Of a stretch of DNA of 64,000 bases, positions 45,249 through 55,044 are shown in pieces. Source of the DNA: Litorivita pollutaquae (lineage in GTDB: Bacteria; Pseudomonadota; Alphaproteobacteria; Rhodobacterales; Rhodobacteraceae); contig NZ_KZ826492.1 in NCBI RefSeq assembly GCF_003205515.1, positions 1 to 64,000 on the forward strand, read 5' to 3'. Below the pieces are notes generated by a model that did no database searches, had not been told where the DNA came from, and was given only the letters and a program-made list of their open reading frames with translations. Each line of letters begins with the position of its first letter. Position 1 is the first letter of the stretch. The position numbers and the translations under genes are program-made.

Positions 45249-46820
45249 TCAATCTCTATCTGTGCTGCGTCTAAAGACAGCATAAACACTGAGACCTGTT
45301 AACATCATGATAAGCAACACATAGGCGGGGATATCCCCGAAACGCGCATAGAACGTCGGCGGGAGCGGCGCAGGCACGCGAACGTCACGGTATCCCGCCG
45401 CGCCCAAGGGGATTTGCGCCAGAACCCGACCGCGCGGGCCAATCAGCGCCGTCACGCCGGTATTGGCCACCCGCACCATCGGCAACCCTTGCTCGATCGC
45501 GCGCAATCGCGCTTGCGCCAGATGCTGATAGGGACCAGAGAGATTGCCGAACCACGCATCATTGGTCAGTTGCAGCAAGTAATCGGGCCGCGCCAGATCG
45601 CCATAGGGCGCGCTGCGCATATCGCGCGCAAACACCGCCTCGTAGCAGATCAGCATAAGCCCCCGCCCTGCCGCGCCGAAATCCAACACCCGTGGTCCGG
45701 GACCGGCGGAATACCCGTGCCCCTCTTGCGCCGCAAAGGCGCCGATCCCGATGCGGGCCAACGCATCGCCAAAGGGGATATATTCGCCAAAAGGCACCAG
45801 ATGGTGCTTGTCGTAGAGCGCCTGCACATCGCCGGCCCCGTCGATCAAAACCGCGCTGTTGAAAAGCCGCGGCCCGTCAAAACGTTGAATACCGGTCAGG
45901 ATTGGCACCCCGCCTGTGGCCTCGACCATATCCGCAAAGGTCGGCGCAGCATTGCCGAGCAAGACAGGCAACGCCGTCTCGGGCCAGATCACCAAATCCG
46001 GCACAGCGCCATCTTCACCCGCCAAAGCGCTGAACCCGCGCATCCGCTGATAAAACGTTCTCATATGCGCAGGATCCCATTTCAGGTGCTGCGGCGCATT
46101 GGGTTGGACAAGCCGCAACAACGGCGCGGCGGGCGGAACCTCGGCCAAGGGCGCCTGCCTTTGCAAGCCGCCGCCATACAATAGCGCCGCCAGAACCAAG
46201 ATCACCGCCCCGCGTGCAAACCGCCCGGTGATCAGCAACCAAATCCCCGCCGATATCGCCAACATAACAAAACTCAGCCCATGCGGTCCGACGTAGGCGG
46301 CCGCCTGTGCAAACGGGCTGGAAATCAACGCATGGCCAATCAACGCCCATGGAAAGCCGGTGAACACCCACCCGCGCAGCGCTTCGGCCAAGGGCAGCAA
46401 AACCACCAATGCGGCGATCCTATGCGCCCGCGATACCCGCGCAGCGCCCCAAAACGCCGCGCCCCAAAACAGCGCCAGTCCGCCTGCCAATCCGATCAAA
46501 GCAAAGGGGGCCATCCATCCGTGACGCGCCACATCAACCAAAAACGGTTCAACGATCCAATTCAGCGCCACAAGAAAATACCCGGTGCCCACGGCCCATC
46601 CGGTCCCGAACTGAGCGGCAAAACCGCCATCCCGCGCCAAAAGCGCAAAAACCGCAGCCCACGCCAGCATCGCCAATGGCCAGAGCGACACAGGTGCAAG
46701 CCCCGTGGCGCATACCCCGCCCAAGAGCCCCAGCACCGCGCGCCTGCCCCACGGCCCGCGCGCATCGAACCACGCGGTCACGGATGCGCGCGCCGGCAAC
46801 CGCCCGCCCTGTGCGCTCAT
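45249..46820 (-). CDS. lnt: Apolipoprotein N-acyltransferase
   Basis: 523 residues. N-terminal half with about six to eight membrane segments, then a periplasmic nitrilase-like domain with the Glu-Lys-Cys triad: IWPETALPVLL, YDKHHLVPFGEYIP and LICYEAVFARD. A final membrane helix (AYVLLIMMLTGLSVYAVF) closes the protein. Adds the third acyl chain to lipoproteins in the inner membrane. Its ATG overlaps the corC stop, as in the conserved ybeY-corC-lnt order. Confidence 0.95.
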   Translation of the reverse strand: MSAQGGRLPARASVTAWFDARGPWGRRAVLGLLGGVCATGLAPVSLWPLAMLAWAAVFALLARDGGFAAQFGTGWAVGTGYFLVALNWIVEPFLVDVARHGWMAPFALIGLAGGLALFWGAAFWGAARVSRAHRIAALVVLLPLAEALRGWVFTGFPWALIGHALISSPFAQAAAYVGPHGLSFVMLAISAGIWLLITGRFARGAVILVLAALLYGGGLQRQAPLAEVPPAAPLLRLVQPNAPQHLKWDPAHMRTFYQRMRGFSALAGEDGAVPDLVIWPETALPVLLGNAAPTFADMVEATGGVPILTGIQRFDGPRLFNSAVLIDGAGDVQALYDKHHLVPFGEYIPFGDALARIGIGAFAAQEGHGYSAGPGPRVLDFGAAGRGLMLICYEAVFARDMRSAPYGDLARPDYLLQLTNDAWFGNLSGPYQHLAQARLRAIEQGLPMVRVANTGVTALIGPRGRVLAQIPLGAAGYRDVRVPAPLPPTFYARFGDIPAYVLLIMMLTGLSVYAVFRRSTDRD

Positions 46821-47770
46821 TCGGCAGCCTGTTCGGTCCCGCCAGAGGGGCGCACGCGCAACCGTTTGATCCGGCGCGGATCGGCATCGACCACTTCGAT
46901 CTCAACCCCGGCGGGATGGGTCACCACCTCGCCGCGCACCGGCACACGGCCCAGCAGCATAAAGACCAACCCGCCCAGCGTGTCGATCTCTTCTTCGTCG
47001 ATGCTTTCATCCTCGGTCAGGGACAGGCCCAACTCGGTCTCGAACTCTGCCAAGGGCGCCTTGGCCTGTGCCAGATAGCTGCCGCCGCGTTCGTGGATCC
47101 AGAATTCGCCCTCGTCGATGTCATGCTCGTCTTCGATCTCGCCAATCACCTGTTCGATCAAATCCTCGATGGTCACCAACCCGTCGACCCCGCCGTATTC
47201 GTCGATCACCAAAGCCATATGGCGGCGTTCGGTTTGCATCTTTTGCAACAACACGCCGATTGGCATCGACGGCGGTACGAACAAAAGCGGGCGCAGCATG
47301 TCCTTGAGAATGAACCGTCCCTCCACACCGTTGAATCCGAAGCGCAGCGCAAAGTCTTTCAGATGGACAAACCCCAAAGGCGTATCCAGCGTGCCGTTGT
47401 AAACCGGGATACGCGTCATCCCACTATCGCGAAAGGTGGTGACCAAATCATCACGGGTGATCGTGGCCGGAACCGAAACCACATCAGCCGATGGCACCAT
47501 GACGTCCTCGACCCGCATCCGGCGCAGATTGATCATTCCGTGGGTCACGGGCACCACCGACGTGCTGTCGCGCGCCGCGCCCGAGGGCGCATCTTGATGC
47601 GCCTTACCGTCGTCGCTGCCGCCGCGTCCGAAGACACGCCGCCAGAACCCGCCACGGGCCGCTTGACTTTTTATCGGAGAATGTTGCCCTGCCGTGCCCG
47701 TATCGGGAGCCGGAACAGAGGATTGCGCGCGCTGCGCTGCGTTAGAAGAGCCGTCGCTACTGTCGCCCAT
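46817..47770 (-). CDS. corC: CBS-domain protein of the CorC/hemolysin family
   Basis: 317 residues. A polar, disordered start (about 1-75) is followed by two CBS domains (from RRMRVEDVMVPSADVVSVPA, and MPIGVLLQKMQTERRHMALV with DEYGGVDGLVT) and a C-terminal CorC_HlyC domain (EIEDEHDIDEGEFWIHERG). No membrane segments. Family members bind adenosyl nucleotides and are linked to magnesium/cobalt handling. Coupled to lnt by ATGA and 33 bases after ybeY. Confidence 0.9.
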   Translation of the reverse strand: MGDSSDGSSNAAQRAQSSVPAPDTGTAGQHSPIKSQAARGGFWRRVFGRGGSDDGKAHQDAPSGAARDSTSVVPVTHGMINLRRMRVEDVMVPSADVVSVPATITRDDLVTTFRDSGMTRIPVYNGTLDTPLGFVHLKDFALRFGFNGVEGRFILKDMLRPLLFVPPSMPIGVLLQKMQTERRHMALVIDEYGGVDGLVTIEDLIEQVIGEIEDEHDIDEGEFWIHERGGSYLAQAKAPLAEFETELGLSLTEDESIDEEEIDTLGGLVFMLLGRVPVRGEVVTHPAGVEIEVVDADPRRIKRLRVRPSGGTEQAAE

Positions 47771-47803
47771 TATACCTATCTTTGGCCAAAAAATTTTGGA
47801 GCA

Positions 47804-48319
47804 TCACACGCCCCGTTTCTCGCAATATGGGTCACCGACCCCCAGTTTGCCAAGTATAGAAACCTCAAGCCCCTCCATCACAGTGGCATCTAGGTCACGA
47901 ATATGGTCAAAACCAAGCAAATGTAGCACCCCATGCACCACCAAATGCAAGCAATGATCCGCCAAGGGCGTGCCGGATGCCTCTGCTTCGCGCGCACAAG
48001 TGTCGAACGCGATGGCAATATCACCCAATTCCGCCTCCATCGGGGAGGGAGGCCCGACGGGCAACGCGGGCATATCCCCCGCCACTTCGGCCCCGCGCTC
48101 TTCGGAGGGCCAGCTGAGCACATTGGTCGGCGTCGGTTTGCCGCGAAACTCGGTGTTCAATACGGCAATTTGCGCGTCATCGCAGGCCAGAACCGCGATC
48201 TCGAAGCCTTCGGCCGCCACGCCCAATTCAGACAAGACGGCCCGCGCGCCACGCTCGGCCAGAGCCGCAAACTCCAGCGCGCGCCAACGCGTATCCTCTA
48301 TCCGCACATCCGTCAGCAT
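47804..48319 (-). CDS. ybeY: Endoribonuclease YbeY
   Basis: 171 residues from the ATG at 48319 (MLTDVRIEDTRW); a further 20 in-frame codons upstream open with GTG and are less likely. Zinc motif H-x3-H-x5-H in HGVLHLLGFDH near the C-terminus, and LNTEFRGKPTPTNVLSWP in the middle. Acts in 16S rRNA 3'-end maturation and ribosome quality control. Lies between a hypothetical gene after phoH and corC, as usual. Confidence 0.93.
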   Translation of the reverse strand: MLTDVRIEDTRWRALEFAALAERGARAVLSELGVAAEGFEIAVLACDDAQIAVLNTEFRGKPTPTNVLSWPSEERGAEVAGDMPALPVGPPSPMEAELGDIAIAFDTCAREAEASGTPLADHCLHLVVHGVLHLLGFDHIRDLDATVMEGLEVSILGKLGVGDPYCEKRGV

Positions 48320-48549
48320 CCCATTGCCTCTTATCGCCTCACTCAGAGCAGGATCCGTATATCCCGCCCTCTGCATCACACCATATTTTGCATTTCATGC
48401 GCCACCGCAACCCTTTGCGCAACACGGCCTTAATGAGCGCGCAGATCACGGGTTGCACCGATCCGAAAGCGCGGCGCTCGCGCCCCCACCCCCGAAGTGG
48501 ACAGAAAACAATTCGGATATGACGCGGCCTGCACCGGCTTTATGCGTCC

Positions 48550-49065
48550 CTAGGCCAGCTTGCGCGGCAAGCTCGCCCCATAGCCCTCTTCGCCAAAGAT
48601 CACATTCCCGGCCCCGCTGAGCGGACCGTCAGCATGAAACCACACCTCGGTCACCCAATCGGCCGCGACATCGCAGATGATGTCATTGGTGGCGAAGTCC
48701 ACGCCAAAAGGCGCAGGGAGAGGCACCGGCGGCACCGGCCCGGCCCCCGTCATCCGCACACAGAGTAATTCGCGATAGGGCTCTACCGCCTTGTTCAGCG
48801 CGTAGAGATCCGGCCCGAACACATGTGCCATGACCGTGAAGCTGCCGCTCTGCTCCGGATCGGGATGGATACCGATATCCACGCCCTCGGTGTCATCGGG
48901 CAAACCGGCCAGTAAATGCTGGACCTTCATCACCGCCGCACCCATCTGTGGCCATATCGCCTCGCGCAGTCCCGACCGGTAAAGCGCCTCATCGGACACT
49001 ATATCCGCTCCCAAAGGCGCGGGCGCGGACACCAATTTGCGCAAAAGCCTTCGCAACGCGTTCAT
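48550..49065 (-). CDS. Hypothetical protein between phoH and ybeY
   Basis: 171 residues from the ATG at 49065, preceded by GAGGTG. Basic N-terminal helix (MNALRRLLRKLVSA), then a soluble domain with GVDIGIHPDPEQSGSFTVMA, VEPYRELLCVRMT and NDIICDVAADWVTEVWFH. No signal peptide or membrane segment and no cysteine cluster. I do not recognise the family. It begins 32 bases after the phoH stop, so it is probably co-transcribed, but the insertion between phoH and ybeY is not part of the universal order. Confidence 0.6.
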   Translation of the reverse strand: MNALRRLLRKLVSAPAPLGADIVSDEALYRSGLREAIWPQMGAAVMKVQHLLAGLPDDTEGVDIGIHPDPEQSGSFTVMAHVFGPDLYALNKAVEPYRELLCVRMTGAGPVPPVPLPAPFGVDFATNDIICDVAADWVTEVWFHADGPLSGAGNVIFGEEGYGASLPRKLA

Positions 49066-49097
49066 TTTCACCTCATAAAGCCACGCCCTAAGCCGGG

Positions 49098-50117
49098 TTA
49101 GCTTTTGGGCAAAGCGCGCGCAGTATCCGCATCATAGGCTTCGATGATCGCCGCCACCAGCGGGTGCCGCACCACATCTTTTACGGTGAAATAGTTAAAA
49201 CTGATTTTCGGAACATTGACCAAAAGCCGCTCCGCATCATGCAGCCCCGATGTCACACCGCGCGGCAAATCGATCTGGCTGCGGTCTCCGGTGATCACCA
49301 TGCGCGAACCTTCGCCCAAACGGGTCAGGAACATTTTCATCTGCATCGACGTGGCGTTCTGCGCCTCGTCCAGAACCACAAAAGCATTGGCCAATGTGCG
49401 TCCGCGCATAAAGGCCAAAGGCGCGATTTCGATCTTTTTTTCCTCAATCAATTTGCCCAGCATCTTCGCGGGAAGGAAATCATTGAGCGCATCATACAGC
49501 GGCTGCATATAGGGATCGACCTTGTCCTTCATATCGCCGGGCAGATAGCCAAGTTTTTCCCCCGCTTCCACCGCAGGACGCGACAGGATGATCCGGTCGA
49601 CGTGGCCCTCGATAAACATCGACACCGCCACAGCCACGGCAAGATAGGTTTTGCCGGTGCCCGCAGGACCGATACCAAAGGCCAATTCATTGTCAAACAG
49701 CGCGTTAACATAGGCCTTTTGCGCATCGGTGCGCGGCTCGACGGTTTTCTTGCGGGTCTTGATCTCGACCCGTCCGCCCCGAAACATTTCCAATTGGGTA
49801 TCGGGGGCCGCAGCCTCGCCATCGCCCATCCGCAATGCGCGATCCACATCGCTGGCCAACACCTCGCGCCCGCTTTCCAGACGTTCATATAGCTGGTTGA
49901 GAATCTGCGCCGCTTCGAGCCCTGCCACCTCATCCCCAATGATCGCCAGCTGGTTGCCACGGCGCAAAATCTGCACGCCGACTTTTTGTTCTATTGCGGC
50001 GAGGTTTTTATCGTATTCGCCACAAAGCTCGATCAACAAGCGGTTGTCAGGAAACTCGACCATCACCTCTTTGAGGGCGGAGAGATCGGCGGGCGGGGGC
50101 AAAATGCTGGTGGACAA
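49098..50117 (-). CDS. phoH: PhoH-like ATPase (PhoL/YbeZ type)
   Basis: 339 residues from a TTG at 50117, supported by AGGAG at the right distance. N-terminal KH-like region (about 15-90), then a P-loop ATPase with Walker A GPAGTGKT, ILSRPAVEAGEKLGYLPGD, Walker B VVLDEAQNA and ITGDRSQIDLP. The YbeZ group is partnered with YbeY in RNA metabolism, which agrees with ybeY downstream. Confidence 0.93.
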   Translation of the reverse strand: MSTSILPPPADLSALKEVMVEFPDNRLLIELCGEYDKNLAAIEQKVGVQILRRGNQLAIIGDEVAGLEAAQILNQLYERLESGREVLASDVDRALRMGDGEAAAPDTQLEMFRGGRVEIKTRKKTVEPRTDAQKAYVNALFDNELAFGIGPAGTGKTYLAVAVAVSMFIEGHVDRIILSRPAVEAGEKLGYLPGDMKDKVDPYMQPLYDALNDFLPAKMLGKLIEEKKIEIAPLAFMRGRTLANAFVVLDEAQNATSMQMKMFLTRLGEGSRMVITGDRSQIDLPRGVTSGLHDAERLLVNVPKISFNYFTVKDVVRHPLVAAIIEAYDADTARALPKS

Positions 50118-50358
50118 TCAGTTCTCCTAGTTGGAGGCCCTGATCCCGCGATGCCTGATCGGTATCGCGGCATGGTGGTTGGTGCCGGGCCTACGATAAG
50201 TCATAGCTTTTCAGCTGCCTTTATGGTGCGCCTTTGCGCGGTGCGGCGCAAGCCGCTTGATCGAAATGTCATCGCTTTGACATGAAAAAAGCCGGAGCCT
50301 GCCCGCCCCGGCTGATTTATTGGCAGATGCCGCAGGGTAAACCGCAGCGACGCCTCGC

Positions 50359-50676
50359 TTACAGCGGATCCTCGATGGTCTGCCCACCTTTGTAGTTGCC
50401 TGTCGCCGTATTGGGCGGCGCAACGCCCGAACAGACCGGCTTGCCATATTTGTCGAGCCGCTGCGACAGATAACCTTCGATGCCGTCGTCGATCATCCAG
50501 TGGTCACAGCCGTTCGGATCAACCCAAATGCCCGCAACCAGTTGGCTCAGATGCTTTTTGCGAAAGCCATAATCAATGGTTTTGTCGGTATCGACCTGAC
50601 CGCCACCGCCTTCGTTGATGCAGCCGGAAACCGCCATACAGAGGCCGAACATTATACTTGCTTTAATAAGTTTCAT
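50359..50676 (-). CDS. Small lipoprotein sharing a motif with the upstream OmpA-like protein
   Basis: 105 residues from the ATG at 50676. Lipoprotein signal peptide MKLIKASIMFGLCMAVSGC with lipobox AVSGC, then a Gly-rich linker. The segment IWVDPNGCDHWMIDDGIEGY is nearly the same as one in the neighbouring OmpA-domain protein (IWVDPDGCEHWVMDDGFEGY), followed in both by a PVC. It lies 11 bases after that gene, same strand. The two look like paralogues: one a bare motif protein, one fused to OmpA. Probably outer-membrane anchored; motif function unknown. Confidence 0.75.
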   Translation of the reverse strand: MKLIKASIMFGLCMAVSGCINEGGGGQVDTDKTIDYGFRKKHLSQLVAGIWVDPNGCDHWMIDDGIEGYLSQRLDKYGKPVCSGVAPPNTATGNYKGGQTIEDPL

Positions 50677-50687
50677 TGCCTCACCCC

Positions 50688-51269
50688 TCAGCGGATACAA
50701 ATAATTTCAACACGGCGGTTCTTCGCCATGCCACTCGCGGAGGCGTTCGAAGCGCGTGGCAAGCGTTCGCCATACCCGCGCACATCCGCAATCCGTGCAC
50801 CCGCGCTTTGCGCAACACGCGCCACTGCGGTGGCACGGCGCATCGACAGATCCATGTTGTAACGGTCAGAGGCGCGGCTGTCGGTATGACCTGTGATGAT
50901 GTAGGATACTGCGCCGGTTTCTTTAAAGAACTGCTGCAAACGCGCCTTACCGGGGCGGCTGATCCTTGCGCTGTCGGTTGAAAAGAACTGATCACTATTC
51001 ATCACACCGCACACATTACCACGGCGACACACAGGAATACCCTGACGGGTGGTGTGAGGTGTCATATAGCCCTCGAACCCGTCATCCATCACCCAATGCT
51101 CGCATCCATCCGGGTCCACCCAAATGGTCGGCGCATACCGCTCGTTCGTTGCTCTCTTCGTGTTGTCGAACAAACCCTCTTGCGCCGAAACGGCGCTTAC
51201 CGCCACCACAGCAGCAACCAAACCGCCCAGGCCCAAACGCGCCATCGATCGAACTGCTTTGGAAATCAT
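50688..51269 (-). CDS. OmpA-family peptidoglycan-binding protein
   Basis: 193 residues from the ATG at 51269. Signal peptide with LGLGGLVAAVVAVSAVSAQE, then the IWVDPDGCEHWVMDDGFEGY motif domain (about 45-75), then a C-terminal OmpA domain (about 95-193) with ITGHTDSRASDRYNMDLSMR and GYGERLPRASNA, ending KNRRVEIICIR. The OmpA domain should bind peptidoglycan. No beta-barrel. The conserved cysteines of the motif domain could form disulfides in the periplasm. First of the two-gene unit with the lipoprotein. Confidence 0.85.
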   Translation of the reverse strand: MISKAVRSMARLGLGGLVAAVVAVSAVSAQEGLFDNTKRATNERYAPTIWVDPDGCEHWVMDDGFEGYMTPHTTRQGIPVCRRGNVCGVMNSDQFFSTDSARISRPGKARLQQFFKETGAVSYIITGHTDSRASDRYNMDLSMRRATAVARVAQSAGARIADVRGYGERLPRASNASASGMAKNRRVEIICIR

Positions 51270-52043
51270 AATCGCCACAGTCACTGTCCTTTTTATTTCC
51301 CTCAGGATGGCCAGAGAGGTTTCTCCTCCTCTTGGCCAGACAAAATACTGATCGCAGTTTACCAATTTTTACTGACTTGTGAAGGTACTTTCACAAGATA
51401 TTGTGGTACAGATCGCCACAACCCCAATTTTAAGATAGCCTCACAAGAGATTTCTCGATGGGCCGCGTTGCACCGGATCCGGCGTGATGCAGCCCCTGCC
51501 CCTCGAAAGGGCCCGACAACTCATGGCGAGCCCCGAGCATCGGCACGGCGCGGTACACTCGCAAACAGAACCACGTGCAGAGGGGAAAGCCCGCGCCATG
51601 ACCACCTGCATGAGAACGGCACAGCCCAGATCAACCGGCAGACTCGCGTTCTTCACGGGCGCAGAACGCCTGCGAATGACGATCGACATGCCTGCCGAAG
51701 TAAAACGGCCGTATCTGGCGAAAATATCGCGCGACGAACACGGCGACCCGACGCCATGCCGCGGCGGATCAAAGTGAGAGATAGAGCACCGACACCTTGT
51801 CCTTGAGGCCGGATGTCGGTGACGTGCAGACGGGAGACCGGCGGCACCATCAAAGCCAATGCTATGGGAAACACCTACCCTAGGACCGCGAACTCAACGC
51901 AGGCATAGCCCCCGGCACCGGTTCTGGGCGGCGCGTCGGCAGCATGCCCCCCTTGATCCACAAGGCAGCCGCCAAACATTCAAATATCAGCCGTAAAATC
52001 AGTCGGTCGGATCAAGCGACGCCCGCATGCAGGACGCCCGTGT
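51270..52043. other. Long intergenic stretch, no supported gene
   Basis: About 770 bases. The first part should carry the promoter of the OmpA-like gene. A plus-strand frame of 97 codons (51484-51777) and smaller minus-strand frames lack ribosome binding sites and recognisable proteins. cggatcaaagtgag near 51765-51778 also occurs near the IS remnant at 18.5 kb, which may point to old mobile-element debris. Confidence 0.35.
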
Positions 52044-53126
52044 TCAGGATGCCAGCGCAGGATCGGTGATCGATATGCGATCCACAAGGCATAGGTGGTT
52101 CTGCTGATGACGTTCGGCAAGCCTGCGCCCCCGTGCGCCCAAGGCAATCTGCCGGCTCGGCGCGCCGCCATCGGCCCATTTTACGATTTCTGGAAACAGG
52201 TGCAGGATTTCGTGCCGCCCCTGTGCCCCGACAGAGCGCAGCGCCTGCACCCCCAAATAGAGGCTTTCGCAGGGCGCGCCAGAGGCGACGAGAATTTCAT
52301 GCCCCTCCAGCAAAATGTGAAAATACTCGGTCCGTCCGGCGTTCTTGACGACCTCGATCCCGTCAAGCGCGGTCAAATGCTTGATCGCCACCAACACCTC
52401 CTGCTCCCCAAACATGCGCTCCGCCACCTTTGAGCGCACCAAAACCCGATGCTGCGGGGACAGGTAGAGATCGGTTTGCGGCATACCCGCACCCAAAGCC
52501 CCCTTCGCAACACGGATCGGGCATAGGTTAGGGTATTTCGCCAAGGTCTCTGCCTCGACCACCGTTGCGCCGATCCACTTGATCTGCTGCATTCCGTGAT
52601 CTGCGGTCATCACCCGATCCTTGCAAGTCAGCGTTTCGATCGGCACCTGCCGCCCCTGCGCGACCTCGATCAATGTGCCCCGCGTGAAACAAACCACACC
52701 AACCGAATTGTTTCCCGTGGAAATCACCGCCGCATCGTTAAATCCCACGTGGGACAAACTACCGGTGTGGATCGCTTCAACATTCATACTGCCGTAGCTG
52801 TCGTTAGGAATGATAAAATGCCGGACATCGCCCCCGTTGGACACGGTCAGGAACACAACATCCAAATTGGCCTCGAGCCCCCAAGCGAAAGACTTGCTGG
52901 AGCCGTCGCCCAGACTGAAGCTGCCATTGCTGTTTGGCTCATAAATACTGTCGATGTTATAGGATACACCGTCAATGGTGAGATCGTCACCCGTATCAAA
53001 TTCGCCATCGTTCAAATCGCTTGACGATACATTATCAATCACGTCAAGCAGATTGCCATTTTCCTTCGAATAGGTTGTGTACTGGCTAATCTCGGTCACT
53101 TCAATCAAGTCATGAATTGTTGCCAT
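52044..53126 (-). CDS. Hint (hedgehog/intein) domain protein
   Basis: 360 residues. The first 140 are acidic and Gly/Asn/Ser-rich with beta-type repeats (NDGEFDTGDDLTIDG, SNGSFSLGDGSS), like secreted Rhodobacterales proteins. From C146 (VVCFTRGTLIEVAQGRQVP) a Hint domain follows with the LSPQHRVLVRS block and FHILLEGHEILVASG. The Cys at the junction is in the place where hedgehog/intein domains start autoprocessing. No classical N-terminal signal peptide; type I secretion is possible but no secretion genes are near. Such proteins are common in this order; function unknown. Confidence 0.82.
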   Translation of the reverse strand: MATIHDLIEVTEISQYTTYSKENGNLLDVIDNVSSSDLNDGEFDTGDDLTIDGVSYNIDSIYEPNSNGSFSLGDGSSKSFAWGLEANLDVVFLTVSNGGDVRHFIIPNDSYGSMNVEAIHTGSLSHVGFNDAAVISTGNNSVGVVCFTRGTLIEVAQGRQVPIETLTCKDRVMTADHGMQQIKWIGATVVEAETLAKYPNLCPIRVAKGALGAGMPQTDLYLSPQHRVLVRSKVAERMFGEQEVLVAIKHLTALDGIEVVKNAGRTEYFHILLEGHEILVASGAPCESLYLGVQALRSVGAQGRHEILHLFPEIVKWADGGAPSRQIALGARGRRLAERHQQNHLCLVDRISITDPALAS

Positions 53127-53147
53127 CGTATCTTGGGCCCTTCATTC

Positions 53148-53414
53148 CTACGCTTCGCCTGTAACACCATGCTCCAGATCAGTAATTTCTTGCACCTTAC
53201 GGCAAAGAAATTTCCAGATTATGAAGCCGTGCGGATGCAGCGGTAGAAAATCAAAGTCGGCGCGCAAAAGTGGGGCCAAGGCCGTCAAGCAACGGAACCG
53301 GGCAACATGTGGCTCCGGCAGGTGGGGCCACAAATAAAATGCACCGTGGCCCTCCGGCCCCGCGCTCAATGGCTGCAAGGCCGCCATCTTCCCGTCCGGC
53401 AAAGATCGCGTCAT
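53148..53414 (-). CDS. Possible short hypothetical protein next to the Hint gene
   Basis: A frame from the ATG at 53414 gives 88 residues with a protein-like composition (GPEGHGAFYLWPHLPEPHVA, RADFDFLPLHPHGFIIW, REVQ-like end). The same open frame continues upstream into the miaB gene, so the true start is uncertain, and there is no good ribosome binding site. No family recognised. It ends 21 bases upstream of the Hint gene and may be co-transcribed with it. The stretch 53415-53544 holds nothing else I can support. Confidence 0.35.
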   Translation of the reverse strand: MTRSLPDGKMAALQPLSAGPEGHGAFYLWPHLPEPHVARFRCLTALAPLLRADFDFLPLHPHGFIIWKFLCRKVQEITDLEHGVTGEA

Positions 53415-53544
53415 TGTGTCGAATGGAGCCGTCAAGGCAGGCAGGGCCTGCACCCCCGCGAAGAAGCGGCTCCGGTGGCGGTTGCTGGCGTGTTGATATC
53501 GGCGCTGTCCGGAAAAACCCCAGCCCGCGCCAAACCGGCAGGCC

Positions 53545-54912
53545 TTACGCCAATATACCGCGCAGAGAATTGCTGCTGCTATCAGTGATCCGCACACGGC
53601 GTATCTCGCCCACGCCTGCGGGGTTATCCCCAACGTGCACCGCATGCAGATATTCAGACTTTCCGACCATCTGCCCTTCATGGCGGCCTTTGCGCTCAAA
53701 CATCACCGAAACCTCGCGCCCGATCATCTCGTCTTGGATGGCGCGTTGCTGCTCGGTCAACAGCCCTTGCAAGCGCGCCAAACGTTCAGCGGCGACAGCG
53801 TCATCCACCAACGGCCGTTCGGCGGCCGGCGTGCCCGGACGGGTGGAGTATTTGAACGAATAGGCCTGCCCGAAACGGACCTCTCGGATCAAATCCAACG
53901 TGGCTTGAAAATCGGCTTCGCTCTCTTCGGGGAACCCGACGATAAAATCCCCGGAGAGCAAAATATCAGGCCGCGCCGCGCGGATACGCTCGATCACCCG
54001 CAAATAGCTTTCGGCGGTATGCGACCGGTTCATCCGTTTCAAAATATGATCGCTGCCCGATTGCACCGGCAGATGCAGGTAGGGCATCAATTTGGCGCAA
54101 GAGCCATGCGCCTCGATCAGATCATCCGTCATGTCATTGGGGTGCGAGGTGGTAAAGCGGATGCGCTCCAACCCGTCGACCTCGTTGAGCGCCCAAATCA
54201 AATCGGCCAAAGACCGCGTGCGCCCGTTCGCGTCCAACCCGTGATAGGCATTCACATTCTGCCCCAAAAGCGTGATCTCGCGCACGCCGCGCTCGACCAG
54301 ATCGCGCGCCTCGCTCAGCACCCGTTCAACCGGGCGCGACACTTCGGCCCCGCGCGTATAGGGCACCACACAGAAGGCACAGAATTTGTCACATCCCTCT
54401 TGCACGGTCAAAAATGCCGCCGGTGCGCGCCGCGCTTTGGGGCGGGCGGCGAGATGCTCGAACTTATCCTCTTGAGGGAAATCGGTATCGATCGCCTTGC
54501 CGCCTTTGCCGGCCTTGGCTTCCAACTCTGGCAACCGGTGATAACTTTGCGGGCCGACGACCAGATCGACCATCGGCTGGCGACGGATGATTTCCTGCCC
54601 CTCGGCCTGCGCCACACACCCGGCCACGCCGATTTTCAAATCCGGATTGGCATCCTTCAAAGGGCGCAACCGCCCCAGATCGTGATACACTTTTTCGGCG
54701 GCGCGCTCGCGAATGTGGCAGGTGTTGAGCAAAATCATATCGGCATCACCCATGTCTTCGGTGGCAACATAGCCCTGCCCGCCCAAAGCCTCTGCCATGC
54801 GCTCGCTATCATAGACGTTCATTTGGCAACCGTAGGTCTTGATAAACAGCTTCTTCGGCGCCGGGGTGTCCGCCGCTGCCTGCTCTGTCTGCCCTGTTTT
54901 CAGATCGCTCAT
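53545..54912 (-). CDS. miaB: tRNA-2-methylthio-N6-dimethylallyladenosine synthase
   Basis: 455 residues from the ATG at 54912. N-terminal UPF0004 domain with three cluster cysteines ([25 protein letters not shown]), radical-SAM core with CDKFCAFC, and a C-terminal TRAM domain (about 390-455). Adds the methylthio group to i6A37 of tRNAs using two Fe-S clusters. Complete, normal length. Confidence 0.96.
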   Translation of the reverse strand: MSDLKTGQTEQAAADTPAPKKLFIKTYGCQMNVYDSERMAEALGGQGYVATEDMGDADMILLNTCHIRERAAEKVYHDLGRLRPLKDANPDLKIGVAGCVAQAEGQEIIRRQPMVDLVVGPQSYHRLPELEAKAGKGGKAIDTDFPQEDKFEHLAARPKARRAPAAFLTVQEGCDKFCAFCVVPYTRGAEVSRPVERVLSEARDLVERGVREITLLGQNVNAYHGLDANGRTRSLADLIWALNEVDGLERIRFTTSHPNDMTDDLIEAHGSCAKLMPYLHLPVQSGSDHILKRMNRSHTAESYLRVIERIRAARPDILLSGDFIVGFPEESEADFQATLDLIREVRFGQAYSFKYSTRPGTPAAERPLVDDAVAAERLARLQGLLTEQQRAIQDEMIGREVSVMFERKGRHEGQMVGKSEYLHAVHVGDNPAGVGEIRRVRITDSSSNSLRGILA

Positions 54913-55044
54913 CTGCCTAAATCTCGCTCGCCGATGGATGAAAACCGCCGTATACCATATGCGCTGCATCTTGCAATGCGGGCCGAATTAACCGAATTTG
55001 CAAGTCAGCGCGCTACAACGCACCCACCGGCAAGAAAGCGGCAC

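Noticed and set aside
46409-47893. 494-codon plus-strand frame across lnt and corC
   Set aside because: Antisense to two well-supported genes.
51484-51777. 97-codon plus-strand frame in the long gap before the Hint gene
   Set aside because: No start signal, unusual composition, no family; kept only as a note in the gap entry.
53635-55044. Long upstream extension of the glycosyltransferase-like gene
   Set aside because: Lies antisense to miaB; the real start is the ATG at 55045.
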